Origin: Chrysoperla carnea
Taxonomy: Eukaryota > Arthropoda > Insecta > Neuroptera > Chrysopidae
Assembly: GCF_905475395.1 (NCBI RefSeq)
Contig: NC_058337.1
Location: forward strand, 117,608,368-117,672,367
DNA length: 64,000 nt
Direction: 5' to 3'
Shown here: positions 48,241 to 61,959 of the stretch, in pieces
Layout: each line of letters begins with the position of its first letter
Position numbering within the stretch: the stretch's first letter is position 1
Position numbers and translations under genes: made by a program
The notes under the pieces: model-generated
The model's input: the letters and a program-made list of their open reading frames with translations, nothing else
Databases searched by the model: none
What the model was told of the DNA's origin: nothing

Positions 48241-49539
48241 TTACTAGTACATGAAACAATGATGGATGCAAATTTTTTTTCCTCCTAAACAATTAGAATC
48301 AAAAAATAAATTCAAAATTTTAAGTGACCCGAATAATTAGACTTATGAATTATGTACAAAAAATAAAAATTTTTTATAAATATGAAGAATAAATAGTTAA
48401 AATTTATTACGGATGGTAAAAGAATTATTAATAATTATGCAAATATTACAAATCATACTCAGATATGTTATTATACTACACTTTTTAATTACATACAAAA
48501 TTATTAACATTTTAGTATTAAAATTAGTTACACTGTCTACACCATTTTAGTGATGCCGCTAAACATGATTAGTTAAAAGTAACTACGACATCAATGTTTA
48601 TTGACTTTCTATTGAGAGAATGAAAATTTAAATTCAATTTACACTTTATTATTCGACTATTCAAGGGATTTATTTCATAGATAATAAGCCCTTGTCAAAT
48701 TGTTAGAACACTTTCAAAAATAAAAAAATTTATAGCCAAACTCGATAAATTCCATCAAATTAAAAAATTTCTTAAAATTAAGCCCAGTTTATGTCTATAC
48801 AAAATTGAAAGCCCTTGATAAATCTGATAAGGATAAGTTTTCTAACTTCATATAAAAATCTTTTCTAAAAATGACCGAGACTTTGGTATACATAGACTTT
48901 TACTTAATAGTCTGCCTCCTACTTAATAGACTTTTTTTTTCAGTTTTTTTAATCTTTTATCGATAGTATAAACAGCGTCAATATCCAAATGTAAACGCTA
49001 AAAGCAAAGTTGTTTTTGGAAAGATACTAACAATTAATGTAAGTGTCGTTCTGGTCCGATTTACAGCTCATTTTTCAAACTAGGGAATGTCAAATCTATT
49101 TAAAGGTGTCGAACTCAAAAGAAAAATGATCGCATTGTATCGGCATCACTATAAAATATGAAAATTTGATATTTGAACAAGTATGTTACGTCTAGTTACT
49201 AAGTATGTAACACTAAAACAACTAAGTTAGTGGAACTGATTTCAATTTTTACTTATTATTTAAAGATTAATTACATATTAAATATTATTGTAAATTTTTA
49301 ATATATTAAAATAAAAATTAAAATAAAAAAAACATTTCGACAATATTTTTGAAGTCATTATCATCACATTAATCATATTGTAAGATTAAAATAATTATTT
49401 AGGTAACTTAACATGGTCAATGGAATTACAAATGTTTTAAATCTAAATATTATATCATTTGAAAAATTAATTCAAAAAAATTATTCGCACCGTACGTGAG
49501 TTTTATAGGAGGCGTTTCCATGGTAACGATATACTACTT
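48241..49539. other. AT-rich spacer, no gene recognised
   Basis: Nothing delimitable; low-complexity A/T sequence. Confidence 0.45.
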
Positions 49540-49890
49540 AAATTATGGAATTGTACGGATGCATATATAATTGTATGGATTGCATTTATAACTTACATTG
49601 AAAATTTAATATTTTTGTCTAACAAATTTAAATAAATAATTATGATAATTTACATATGAAAAATAATATTTGTGCAATTTCTTATTTGCACAATTTTTAA
49701 TGCATTAAGTTTAATTAATTAGTGTTTTTCAATATTTTTAATTTGACATTTTCTATAAGATTAACATGTAAAGAACTGCAAATTAGTCATAACAGTCTCC
49801 TTTATATCCAAAATTTTTCACTGGAAGCGCTGGCATCGATTTTATTGTCCTTACCGTATGATTACTCACACAACGAATATACATATTTCC
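49540..49890 (-). repeat. dispersed repeat, copy 2 (inverted relative to 5085-5325)
   Basis: The + strand shows ATTAACATGTAAAGAACTGC, TTTTTCACTGGAAGCGCTGG and CATCGATTTTATTGT, the reverse complement of landmarks at 5085-5325. The TATATATGCATCC end block is also shared, with an extra AT-rich insertion in this copy. Unclassified and non-coding. Confidence 0.6.
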
Positions 49891-50639
49891 AAAAAGTGCT
49901 TAGCCAGCACTTCCTTTCGTCTAGGCCATAGTTTTTTTTCTACTTAAGGTAAATGTTTTTATTAGTTTAAATTAGACTTAAAAAAAATTCAAATAAATGA
50001 AAAACTCGGCATGAAACTATAAAAAATTCACTTTCATCATTTAACAATACGTGCTTAACTAAATACCTGTGTATGCAAGGGGTTTAGACTAAGGAATTTA
50101 GAATCTAGAATAGAAATATTGTTTTTGTGTGAGCCGTGTATTTTTTAAGTATATCATTTCTTTATCAAATACATAATTAATGCATTTTAACAAAATATTA
50201 GTATGTAAAATTACATCTAATATTACACCTACTCAATTACTACGGAAATACATTATTTATTTTGAAATTATTAAATTGTCATTAACAGAAAAAGAAACTA
50301 ACTACTAACCTTAACAGCAAAAACTACTTAAAATATTAATTGTAATCTTCACATGACATCTATGTAATAAACAAATTTGGTTCTTTGAGGTAATTTTTTG
50401 GTTGGAGTTATCTTTGTTAAAGAACGTGTGACGGATACATTCATAAAAAAGCACTACTTGATCAAATTGGAAAAAACGATAATTTCCTGTTAAAATTGAT
50501 GTCTATAATTTCTAGACATACTGTCACTCTGAATGTTTTTGGATCAGATAATGAAGAAGTAGCTAATATCTTCGGCAGATTCATCTTTTGTGACCCTTCT
50601 CATTTGTATCTTCTTTGTGAACTTTTCCTATCATTTGCC

Positions 50640-50840
50640 TTATGAAACAAGGCAAAAGATATGGTGACACAAGGCGTCTTTACTTGCTTTGACTACTTGC
50701 TGAGAGGTTGCGGGTTCGTATTCAAGGAGCGGTAGTGTGAAAAAATAGTTAATGGGGCGATAAATTGCTCACTCTGTCGTCGCTTGGATAAGAACGAAGT
50801 AACCAACTCCACCCACATCATAAAATTAATTGTATATTCG
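50640..50840 (+). mobile_element. probable tRNA-derived SINE
   Basis: A B-box-like GGGTTCGTATTCAAGG (two mismatches to the consensus) follows an AAGGCGTC A-arm-like segment. Then comes a GC-richer body (GGGGCGATAAATTGCTCACT, CTGTCGTCGCTTGGATAAG, ACCAACTCCACCC) unlike its surroundings. Ends and target duplication are not defined. Confidence 0.45.
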
Positions 50841-53800
50841 ATGTAGCTTAAAAAATTAATAAAGATTAAAAATAACGATGTGGTCTCTGTTATAGACGTG
50901 GTCTGAGAAACGGACTTTGTAGCCGTTGCATATGGAGGTAAAGAACATTAAAGAATTTAATCCCATCTAACTTGGAAAAAGAATTGTTGAATTTTAAGTT
51001 GTTATTTTCGGTTGTTAAACATTTTCCTAATTTTTTTCTTAATTAATTTATTGCCGGTTTTAATATAATAATAGTTAATTTTATTTGAAACCCTAACTGA
51101 AGGGACTCGATGATGAAATTCAAGGTTTATGAATAATTTTGGATTAATGAACTAAATTCATATCCGTATGTCAATTAATTATGCCTAGCCTTGCAAGTTT
51201 GGTGTTTTCTTTCAAGCAGTTCGAAAAATTTTTGATCACCCTCATAAGCTTAAAAAATATTATATTAGTATCCATTTTTTCTAAAGCTTATCATAATTGT
51301 ATTCTGTACTCGCATTATGTTGAAATTAATTAATTTGTGTAATTAACATTTAATTACACCAGTTATAATTTAAATGTATAAATAATTTGTTACATATCTT
51401 ATGTTAACAAATCTTACGATATTACCGAGTACCAAGTGAAACCTGTTACTGTGATTGCGACCATATTATTAACGAACTACGCTTATTACTTAATTACTTG
51501 CTATAATTACTTTGATAAACTGTTATCATTAATATTTTCTTAAGGAATTAATTGAAGAATATAAACTTAAATCAATATGCAATTTAAATTAAATTATCAA
51601 ATTAAATGAAATATCATTAATTTGTATACTAGAAAGTATAAAAAATTGGGACACCTTATTATTAATTAATATCCTTGAACTGTTTGCCAAGTGCAGAATT
51701 TATTCATTAAAACTCTTCGTGGGATAGAAGCTAAATATTTTTGACAAGTTTGAAATAATGATTCACGAATAATGGTAATGCGTACACATTTCAGCCTAAA
51801 CAATGACGGCTAAATTTTTGTAAACCATTATAATATGCAAAAAAGCATAGCTTCCTAATTTTTGATCTTACATCTCTTTCAAAAGTTCACAGAAAGTCAA
51901 ATAATTGAGTTATAATAATGAATTTTCAAATGGAAATTTTTGGAGTCAGATGGAAGTGCCTAGTGTGATAAATTAGTGTGTCGTTTTGAAAATGTGATAA
52001 GAAAATGATTATTTTATCTGCTTAAACTACTTAAAACAAACTAAAGAGAATTAAGCAACTTGCATTGTTTAGTTAATTAATTGTAAATTGTGTTTTTAAG
52101 TAAATTAAGTTACTATTTAGTAAATCTAATTTAATTTCTAATAAGTTTGAAGCTCAATCTAGGCGAAGACATTATTGCAGCATAGTCTTGAAATTAATGA
52201 TTGCATGTTGAAGCATTGCCAGAGGAATTTTAACCACTTCTTGACTTTTTCAACAACTACTCACTCCCACCTATTAAAATCAATAAATGAACTGAGATAT
52301 TAAAAAAGTTTATAGTATCAAATTAAGAAGGACTTATTTTAAAAGTAAAAACTTTTAATAAGATGTTGCAGTATTTTTAATGTTAGTCATTGCCAATACC
52401 TGTCAGTGTATTCTAAAATAAAATAATTAAAATTTGTATAATTAAAATAAAATTTAAAATAAAAAGTCTAAAATATATTTATTTTAATTGATAAGATATT
52501 TTGTGTTGTGTTAAACGGAAATAATTAAAGTCTTTAATCAGATTATAATACACAAAACGTTTCTTTCGATTTCTCGTGATTTTATTTATATATTTATTTA
52601 TCATTAGTGATTCTAAAGTGAGACTTTTTTAATTAACTACACTAGAATTTGTAAATGAGATTTAAAACATAAATATTTTTTTAGGGGGAGTGCAAAGCTT
52701 TGGTTTAAAGTCCATGTGTGAGATGGCATAAATTTCATAACAAATTTTGTTATTTATTTATTTTAATAATAAAATCCATTAAAAACTTGTTAACTATTAA
52801 TTATCACGTAAAATCTCAATTTAACTAGTTTTATTATATAATTAAGGAGTTTGATTAACAAGATGATCTGTTTGTTTTGAATGATTCTAGATCAAGATCC
52901 GAAAAATGCATTCCGTTCACTATCTAAGAGTCCGGAAAATTTTTGATAGCGCCACGTATAATAGAAAAAGTGAGGTGGGCCATCATTAGAATAGGAAGGT
53001 GATTCAATAACGAATGCAAAAATCAATTTGGCCGGATTGACTTTTGTCGTCAATCACTTCATCAAAAATGTTCATAGTGTGGGAAAACGAATAGGTTTTA
53101 GTCAACTATCTTCTTGTTAGGTTGCAAAAACTAACAACAATAATGAACATTTAAGTTGGTAAGGCAGTGTCTCGTTTTTTGAAGTGTGCCCTTTTCTCTC
53201 CGGCGCTTACTCCTGCAAAGACAAACAATGAGACCATTCATAGCCTTTACAGTAAACGATGTGCCATTCGATGGAATTTGAATTCAAGTAATTGTCTTAG
53301 CTTGTTTGTCTCTTGTGAGTCTTTTATTTCGCCACCAATAAAAGTTTTTTTCTCGTCAGTAGCACCTGCGGTTTTCATTTTTATCTATTATTTTACCAAT
53401 AATTTTTTTGGTATTACATTAGGTTTGAATAAAAACCTATTAACATTCGAATTTTGAGTACGAGCTTGCAGAATAATTTCTTTAGTATTCAATTTTTTTT
53501 GTCTGTCTAAAAATCAGTAAATATCAGCTATCGCAATCCTATTTTCGTTTTAATTTTTTCAAATTGTCAACTAATATTAAATCACTTTATTGATACCATA
53601 TTTCAAGTACATTTCAGAAAAGTTAATACAAAAAATTAACATATTTCACATAAGTACTTAAAATAAAAAACAAAATAACATGAGAGAAATATTTTTTTCC
53701 AACAAAAAATAAAAAACAAAATAAAATATTCAATGACTTTTCATGTATTTTATGTTGCTTACAAAAAAAAAATATATACATATATATATTGAACGTAAGC

Positions 53801-55423
53801 TTAACTAAAGCGAAACTGTATAAAAAGAGCTCGAACACAGAGAGGCTCCATCACTAAGGACAAATTTTTCACTCATAAGAAGTTCAATATTGAAATGGAA
53901 ATTTCTCACATTTTTAAACTGAATATTGGACTCGCCAACTAAATTTGGTTGTAACGGTAAACAAAGCCTTAAAAACTGCAAACAATCATTATTTTCGAAA
54001 TGAGAAAGGGGTAACAAGGCCAGAAAGTTATTGCCCAAAAAAGATACTTCCCTGACTTGAACCCATATATATATATTCTAACGAATTAAAAGGAGCTGTG
54101 CCAGTCAAAAAAGCTTTAGAAAGTCGAAAAAACTGTGTTTTTCCTAGATTCCTCTCCAAATTGGAAATCAACCTTATAACACCGTTCCGCATAGGAAATG
54201 ACCCTACATGCCACGATCATCATATATCCCCAAAGTCTCGTCAATAGACCTCAACTGTGGCCTACGATGCATTGAATAAGTCTACATTTTCGGAGAAAAT
54301 ATTACGAAAAAAAAAGTAAAATTGATTAGTGCATTTGTAATGTATGTATGTGTATGAAAACTAGTGGTAGCTTTTACATAAAAATATTGTATATTCTAGC
54401 CTAGTTAATCCACAATGACGGACATGATCGTTTATTTGCGTGATTATTCTCAATAGAACAAAGCACGATATAGTTTCATATACGTATATGTGTTTATTGA
54501 GAATGTATAGCTTAAGCTTTTCACTTCATTAGTACACAATGTACCAGAAACCAAGTTTAATTTATTAAAATAATATTGAGATTTTAGTCAGCATGCGTCA
54601 CTTGAAAAATTATTACCGTTTTACAAGAATCCTGACCATTCAGCTCCCTTTGAAAAATCAATTCAGTATAGTGACTACTGCAGAATACTGACTGAGAGGT
54701 AAGCCAGCTGAGAACAGTATTACACTATTACTTTAGAAGCTGCCATAGCTATTAGCTTATCATATACCTATCTGTTCAAGTACTATCCAACTCTGGTATT
54801 CTTTGGCGACAATGATGTTCTGCCGTTCATGAATTTACGGCTACTTGTGAAGGGAACCATTTATTCAGGCCTCACAATGAATTTATTATCCCTAGGCATA
54901 CACTGCATCTTTGCCCACTAGTTCGACAAGACTAGGTTTGGCTGTGACTGATCTAGATGAGTTTTAATCCAATTGGTCTAGCTGCAATCTGACTATAAAT
55001 TATTCAAGCAACCTTAATTGAGTTAGTTGTTGCTTTCGATTAACTTAGTTATCATTCCACGATATAGAAATGCTGTTTGAAGACGACGCTCGCTAAGTTA
55101 ATCAGTTCGAAATAGATCCTACCCGACTATAGTCAAGGCCATGAGTAGCCAAACCTAATCTATTGCTAAGTGGGAATAAATTATCGATTTCCACCAATTC
55201 AGCGTAGTTGAAAGTTCGCCTTAATTGAAGTACCTCAAATAGGATCAATAAAAAAAATATAAAAAGAAGAAAATGCAAAAGTTTGGCTTGACCAAAATGG
55301 CTGAAGCATCAAAAATCCTTAGACGAAAGAAATTCATTTTAACAAAGCTTTTAAATAATTTAGCACCACCATCGTCTATACTAAAATGAACTTGTTTGGG
55401 AAATATCTGTGAGAATGTATACT
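50841..55423. other. AT-rich region, no gene recognised
   Basis: Short ORFs only. Less AT-rich parts at 52900-53280 and 54560-54960 look like old transposon sequence but show no conserved frame or clear ends. Confidence 0.4.
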
Positions 55424-56000
55424 TATAGTACAAGATCCGAATTAGGGTCGACCTTCACCCATCTGTTTACCGAATGAAAGTTATTTTTTATGAAATGTAA
55501 AATATTAACAAATATTCCTGTAACGGGTTGCCTTAAAAAATATGGTCCAGACCATTTTTAATATAAATATCAAAACTTGGAAAGCTTGTAAACATTATTT
55601 TTGACCAATATTTTGTGGCCAATCATATGCCACCGTAATTGTAACAAAATTATCTTTATTTAGATATGCGAGTCAATGAATTAACAGATGCACGTAATTA
55701 CTATTTTCAACTTGTATAAATGCGATAATAGTGAACGAAAAATATATATTAACATAGCTGCTGCATATTCTTTATGGCTTTTACTTTCGAGTAGATCAAA
55801 ATTCGTAAGATATGCAAGTCAGTGAAAAATTTCTAAAAATTTTACTCTTGATATTTTCACTAAAAGTAGTCTGGACCACATTTTTATAGGCAACCCATTG
55901 CAGGGATATTTGTTAACATTTTATATTTCATAAAAAATAACTTTCATCCGGTAAACAGATGGGTGAAGGTCGATCCTAATTGGGATCTTAGACTATTTAG
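55424..56000. mobile_element. MITE with long terminal inverted repeats (about 140 bp)
   Basis: The left arm from about 55424 (AAGATCCGAATTAGGGTCGA, CCTTCACCCATCTGTTTACC, AACGGGTTGCCT) is the reverse complement of the right arm ending about 56000 (GGCAACCCATTGCAGGGATA, CAGATGGGTGAAGGTCGATC, GGGATCTTA). Identity is about 85-90 percent over some 140 bp. The 280-bp core has no ORF. The exact ends and target duplication are uncertain. Confidence 0.75.
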
Positions 56001-57659
56001 AAAATTGTGTATACGATTTCGTAACAAATATAAATATATAATGAGTTTTATCCACTATACCTGTTACACTCTGTTACATACAGGTGTACATATTTTCTTT
56101 TTAGCCACCTAGCACAATATAACAAAATAACATCAGCAAAGGTTTAATAAAATATATTTTATAGTTCACATGTTCAATTCAAAATTATTGTAAGTTATTT
56201 CATAAAATTTTAATTTTGTGACTACTTCACATTGGCAAAACCATTCAAGAACCAATCCAAGACAAGATGCAACTTTCCTCTGAATTCCAAATTCACAAAA
56301 CTCTTTATTTCTTACAGCAACAGGCAAAATTATATATTTCTGGAAAATAAAATCTCGCTCACTTTTCTCACAGATACTACCCGTAAAGATATACAAAATT
56401 GATCAGTAGGATTTTACCATTTAAATATGGTATTATACAAATTTTCGAAATTTATACTATTGCTACGAAATATGGGAAACTTAACTGATGTGAGTTAAGC
56501 TTTAGACTAAACATATATAATATATATTTGCCGCAGATGGATTTCCAAATCAGTTATTTTACATAGCTGTTAGTTGTATAACAAAACAGTATCGTTATGC
56601 AGAACAGCTAAAAAATCTTAAGCGGTGGTTCGTAATTACTAAACTTTAAGACGAAAAGTTGCATAAGCGTTTTTCATTTATCAATGCAGCTGATCAACGA
56701 TTAGAGGCTATGTAGTAATTCAAAATTATGGGAGGTTTAATTAGAGGTTATGAATAACGACATGAAGTGAAATGTCTGATGAAAATTTGTCAAAATTAAT
56801 GAATAAAACGAGTAATATGTATACGTAAAAATGTAAACATTGCATATTTGACTCAAATGAAAACAGTGACTTTAAAGGCTTTTAATAAAAATTTATCACA
56901 GTTATGGGAAAGTCAGTGTCGGTGTCCAAGTAAAGAGTTTGATTTTTGTTTTATTTGTAATTTATTTTACTTTTTTATAATGTTTTTATTTAGGTTTTCC
57001 AAGCTTAAAAATACTGTTTTCTATATTCATAAGCTGTTGAGTTCATTCAAGTACGTAATTAATTTTAACACTTTTTCGTGGTCGCCATACCTACACGATA
57101 TTATGTGGCTGCAGGCAGTGTTTCTAGAGCTATTTTGTTTAACATCTAAACTTGGGTTGTAGTTTTGTTAAACGCAGTGCAATCTAGATGCATATCATCA
57201 GAGAGTATATGTATAATGGAACTTTTTTGTAAAACTGATTCGGCGATCCATCTGCGACACATACACTATTATAAATTTGTACAACAGTTTCAAGTTCGTA
57301 TGTACGTATACATACATTCATATTATAATAATACAATATTCGAATAGATAATGAAAGCTTTTCTCTAACACCTACTTTTAAGCTTTAAACATAAAGCGCT
57401 CGTTTCTAATAACAAACACATATATATGTTAATGAGTCCAATTAAAAATACATGCGATTTTTAGTACATAAACACGCATCAGTTTAGTTATACGAAGCTA
57501 ATAGCTTATAATATACTAAACTAAGGTGGTAATTTGTTATTACTTTCTCATTATTAATATAATAAGTAGAGATAACAAAACAAACTCTAATGTGTACGGC
57601 CTTTATAGTGCAGAGCAATGATTTCCTGATTAAGTGCATTAACGCTAAGCTTTATTAAT
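56001..57659. other. spacer, no gene recognised
   Basis: Frames of 60-104 codons occur at 56848-57162 and 57165-57347, without recognisable domains; they are probably chance. Confidence 0.4.
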
Positions 57660-57862
57660 GATGTATTACACATCTCGGGAGCAAAAGGAAAGAATGCCTA
57701 CTTGAGGCGGAAAGCGGCTATTTCTTTTAGCGTAGCGGGATGAAGGGTGACACTCACACCCGAAGAAGAGAATTGAAAAAAATACACGCATACCAGGAGT
57801 AGAACCCGGGCCTATTGAATTCTTGCCAACTGCTTTAACCAACTGGGCCATAAGTACTTTGG
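57660..57862 (-). mobile_element. tRNA-derived SINE or tRNA pseudogene
   Basis: On the - strand a tRNA-like head has a perfect A box (TGGCCCAGTTGG) and a B box GGTTCTACTCC with one mismatch. It is followed by a GC-richer body containing GGGTGTGAGTGTCACCC and CGCTTTCCGCCTCAAGTAGG. The head could be a decayed tRNA, but the conserved-looking body favours a SINE. It differs from the CCTAA-tailed SINE. Ends are approximate. Confidence 0.6.
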
Positions 57863-60469
57863 ACATAATAAGTAATATTTTCAAATATTTTTTACTTGTG
57901 TTGTTTGTAATCATTACCTATCTTATTTATTTATTGTATTTCTTTGTTTACTAAATTTTGTATACTAGTTTTGAACGTTTAATTCTTTTGATTATAATAA
58001 TATAATATTAGTTTTAACACTCAAAGTTGAGCTAACACGCACTCTTATTAACAGATGTTCGAGCTTCTTTTGATTTGATTGCTTCTGGTTGTTTCGAATA
58101 AGGAGTACAGAATAACAAGTCAAATATCTGTTAACATATATTGACTGAGGAAATGACCATACAATTTACACTACCCATCAAACGCTGGCTTAAAAGTATC
58201 GACGAGAGGGGAAAAAAAGTTAGACATAGATTAAAATTTTGGTCAAGAAAGTTGGATAGTCTATTTTAATATCTGCAGCAAAAAAAATTTTTTTTAATCT
58301 TTCATACAAATTAAAATCAAAACGTTAAAACTATAAAGCTTCGATATCAATTATCGGTATGATTAAAATAATTTCCTATCAGAACACTACTTACTTCTTA
58401 TAATTAACAAAAATACTTAATTTTCATAAATCATCTTTTTTTGTTTAATAAATATCACATGATTTCCGGTAATTTAAAATTATCGAATCAATTTTTTATG
58501 AAAACTTTGAAAACTATGGGTACTGATTGTTACTATCGCCTACCGGTGCAACATAATAACGTACCTATAGAAAATATAACTAGAACAAAAATTTTTATAT
58601 GAATCAAAAATTAATATCCCCCAAAAAGTTTTTAGTAATAAAATTTAATTTAAAATTTTAATCAAAAATGTATATTTTGCACAAAGACAGGTATTCTATA
58701 AATATATAAATATCAAACCACTGATGTTAACGCTTGATTTCGATTGCTATCACACTGTAAGTATGGTTAGTAAGTGTTAGAAACAATTACTTAATAATTA
58801 AACAAATACGTTTTTTGATAAACTAACTAACTGTTTAAATCGAAAATTCGATTTACAATGGTATAAATAAAGTTTCTAAACAGGATGTCTGAGGATAAAT
58901 GAGAAGAACAAACCATTCTTGCTGCAGTTGCATTTTAATTTTGTTATGCTAACAGTGATTACACCACAAAACTATTATCAAAATTTTTTCAGAATGAAAC
59001 GAGTAGATTTTCATGGATTAATTTTTCATTTATGTGAGTCCGAAATGCTTATGCAGTTGTAGGAAGGAAGTCCGCCAATATTTAAATTAATATATTCATC
59101 TAACAAAGCGATCCTGCTTTGACAAAGACATTTGTTGTTCCGATAATATAATATTTTTGTTAAATAATTTTTCCACAGGAGTTTAAAAGTAATTTAAATA
59201 TCCACTATTCAATCAAATTTCGATTTTTCTCTAATTTCCTAGATCAATTTTTGTATTACCTATATTAATACGTATTTCGACTATCATGTAATCATCATCA
59301 GTATAAACCAGCTAATCGTGATAACTGTTATATTATAGCGTATGTTACTCGTTGCTAATTTGATGACGGTTTGCACACTGATGTTTAAGATCAAAATATA
59401 GTACAATACCTTTTGTAAACTCTACCGCCTAGCTTAAACTTTACCTATAATACTTCATCTAATAATTAAATACATCGAAATATAAAACATACGATATAAT
59501 ATATTTGTTTTTCATTTTATCACATTAGTTTTTTAACAAACTGTCTGAAACACAATGTAATCAGTTTTTAAAATGGTTCATTAGCGTGAATCACGTGCTC
59601 TTTTTGGACCAATGATATTCTAGTATTTTGTAACATGCTTTTGACACTTGACAAAAATTATATTTTTCTCAATTATTATCTTTGATCATACTTCTCCGAG
59701 TTTTTACATCAAATTCTTTGAATTTATTTATCGCTTTGTGTTGATGTTAAATTTTAATGCGAATACCCAATCATCAAAAGCTCCAGGCAGGAATTCTGCA
59801 TCATTGAAATATCTTTAAGTATAAATCTGCATAAACTAGAAATATAAATATAAACAAACAATCATGTTTACGTTATATTCTATATGAGATATTTTCAACA
59901 AAATATCTCTTCTATTATTACTATAGACGAATGTTTCACCAGATAAATATTTAGTTTACTATACATAAATACATGAAAGTACTCAGGTGTTCTACATCAT
60001 AATATCTGTATAGAAAATATTATCCTTTTGTATATATCCATTAAATTATCCTTGTTTTCTTCTTCCAGAATTCACATATCTACATATATACAGAATGTCC
60101 TATCACCTCATACATAAACTTGTGTATTCTTGTGATATTTAAAAGTAATAAAGGACCCTTCATTAATCGAATAAAGATTTTCGTAAGGATAATTTTGACA
60201 TCTTCTAGCCCCATGTAAGGGCACATAAGACTCGAATCTTCTAACGTAAGATTCTTTCCCATTTTTCAAAATTATAAAATGTTTTTAGGAAAGGAAAAAT
60301 TACATTAAAACTATGTTATTTATAAAATTTTAAATGGATAAAAATGAACACATTTTAGATTCAAATGTAAATTAAGAATCAAAATTTTGTAAATTAAGAC
60401 GTAAATCGAAATGTTTATAACAGAATAAAGAAAACTATGCGGCATCCGAAATGGAACATTATTTCTAAT
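57863..60469. other. AT-rich spacer with a ribozyme-like motif
   Basis: No gene. The motif at 59271-59303 (- strand) belongs to the CTGAWGA...GAAA group. Confidence 0.4.
59271..59303 (-). other. hammerhead-like core motif, speculative
   Basis: The - strand reads CTGATGATGATTACATGATA, then GTCGAAATACG, with the consensus CTGATGA and GAAA boxes. It is the closest of the four motifs to the hammerhead core. Flanking stems are not demonstrated. Confidence 0.25.
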
Positions 60470-60615
60470 ATTAAATTTCGACTTAACAAAGATTTTAATA
60501 AATTTTGTTTGTTTGCGACGCTTTTATGCAAAAACTACGGAATGGATTTGAATGAAACTTTATTACAATTTAGCTCATACATCAGAAGAAGAATAAATTC
60601 ATTGACATTTCACTG
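60470..60615 (+). mobile_element. relic of Helitron-like subfamily 1
   Basis: TTTGTTTGCGACGCTTTTAT, then AAAACTACGGAATGGATTTG, AATGAAACTTTATTACAAT and CATACATCAGAAGAA match the interior of the copies at 12640 and 21864. Both ends are lost. Confidence 0.5.
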
Positions 60616-61959
60616 CACCAATTATGGGCATCATTTTTGAACATAAATTTCTTTAAAAATGACGAACAAGATACAACTTATGGTCATCTATTCAAACAGA
60701 GTTTTCTGATATGCATTATAAATATTTTACGAAGGTAACTCATATCAATCATTTCAGATACCTTTTTATCTAATCAGTTTTCGATACTTGTAATTGAAAG
60801 AAACATTTTCGATACTTAATTCAAAAGAATACGATTTTAGAATTTAATGGTTTGAGACAGAGGACACCCTATATTTAACGTATATAAATACGTAGAGATA
60901 TATAAATTTAAATGAACAAAAACAAGCACATCTACACTTCGTTCAGTTTGTTCCTTCTGAAATCTAAACTGACAATCATTGTTTGTTTCTGGTGGTCACA
61001 AACAATGCGTTTCTGATTGGTTGAGTTTTCCAATATTATAATAATTTGTTCATCATACCCCATCATCAGCATCATCTCTCGTATGATGATGATATTTTAA
61101 ACTAACTAACTGTTACAAATAGTTACCGACATCATTTACCTCATACTCCTGATTAACCGTTTTTGAGGTGTGTATTATAACCCACACCCTTTCTAACTCT
61201 TTTCAAAATCGAATATTTTCCAAACTAAATACCACATCACTTGTATAATGTATGATTGTGAGTTTGTGCATAATTAATCGGTTTTTACTTCAGATTATTG
61301 ATTTAGAAAAAAGTTATTGATTTAGTAAAAATTCTAACTGTAAATTTCATGATTAATACCAATTCGAGAGCTACTGTTCTTAAAGTAATTGCGTTATCCA
61401 TCTGATAATAAATTTATTTCACGCCTGCTAATGAAAGTTTACATGAATTTACAGCAATATAGCATAGTGTTGATTTGATAGGGTATCGAGAAAACAATTA
61501 ATTTTTGATAATCCCTATTTTTGAAAATTTTTTCTTTGAATAATGTTCTTTATTTGACTAAACTTCTTGATTTTGCCTTCTTTAACACTAAATAAGAGCA
61601 CTTTGGTCAAGTAAATTGTCAATTAACCCTTGGTTATTTCCGGGTAGTCTGTAGTTTTTAAATAAACGGCTCTTTTCTTCGTACATTGTTAAAGTAGACC
61701 TCACATTTTTGTCAAGCATTTTTATAGCAGTTCTAAAAAAATTTTTATTTTAATAATCCTATTTTCAAGTTCTTTTTAAAAAGTAAATGAAGTTCTGTAA
61801 TCACAAAAATGATGTAACTAAATCGATACAGGATAATCCAAATTGAGTCTCCCTTCTAAAAAAAAGTTCATAGCGCAAGAGCTACGTTACCTGAGCGAAT
61901 TCTTTCAGTCATTGAAAATATAGCACATTTTAGTACACTCATTCAGTACACTCCACTTT
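60616..61959. other. AT-rich spacer, no gene recognised
   Basis: No coding or delimitable repeat feature. Confidence 0.4.

Noticed and set aside
57666..57914. 82-codon - strand ORF with AQLVKAVGKNSIGPGSTPG
   Set aside because: The frame runs through the tRNA-like head of a SINE; the peptide is a tRNA translation artefact.
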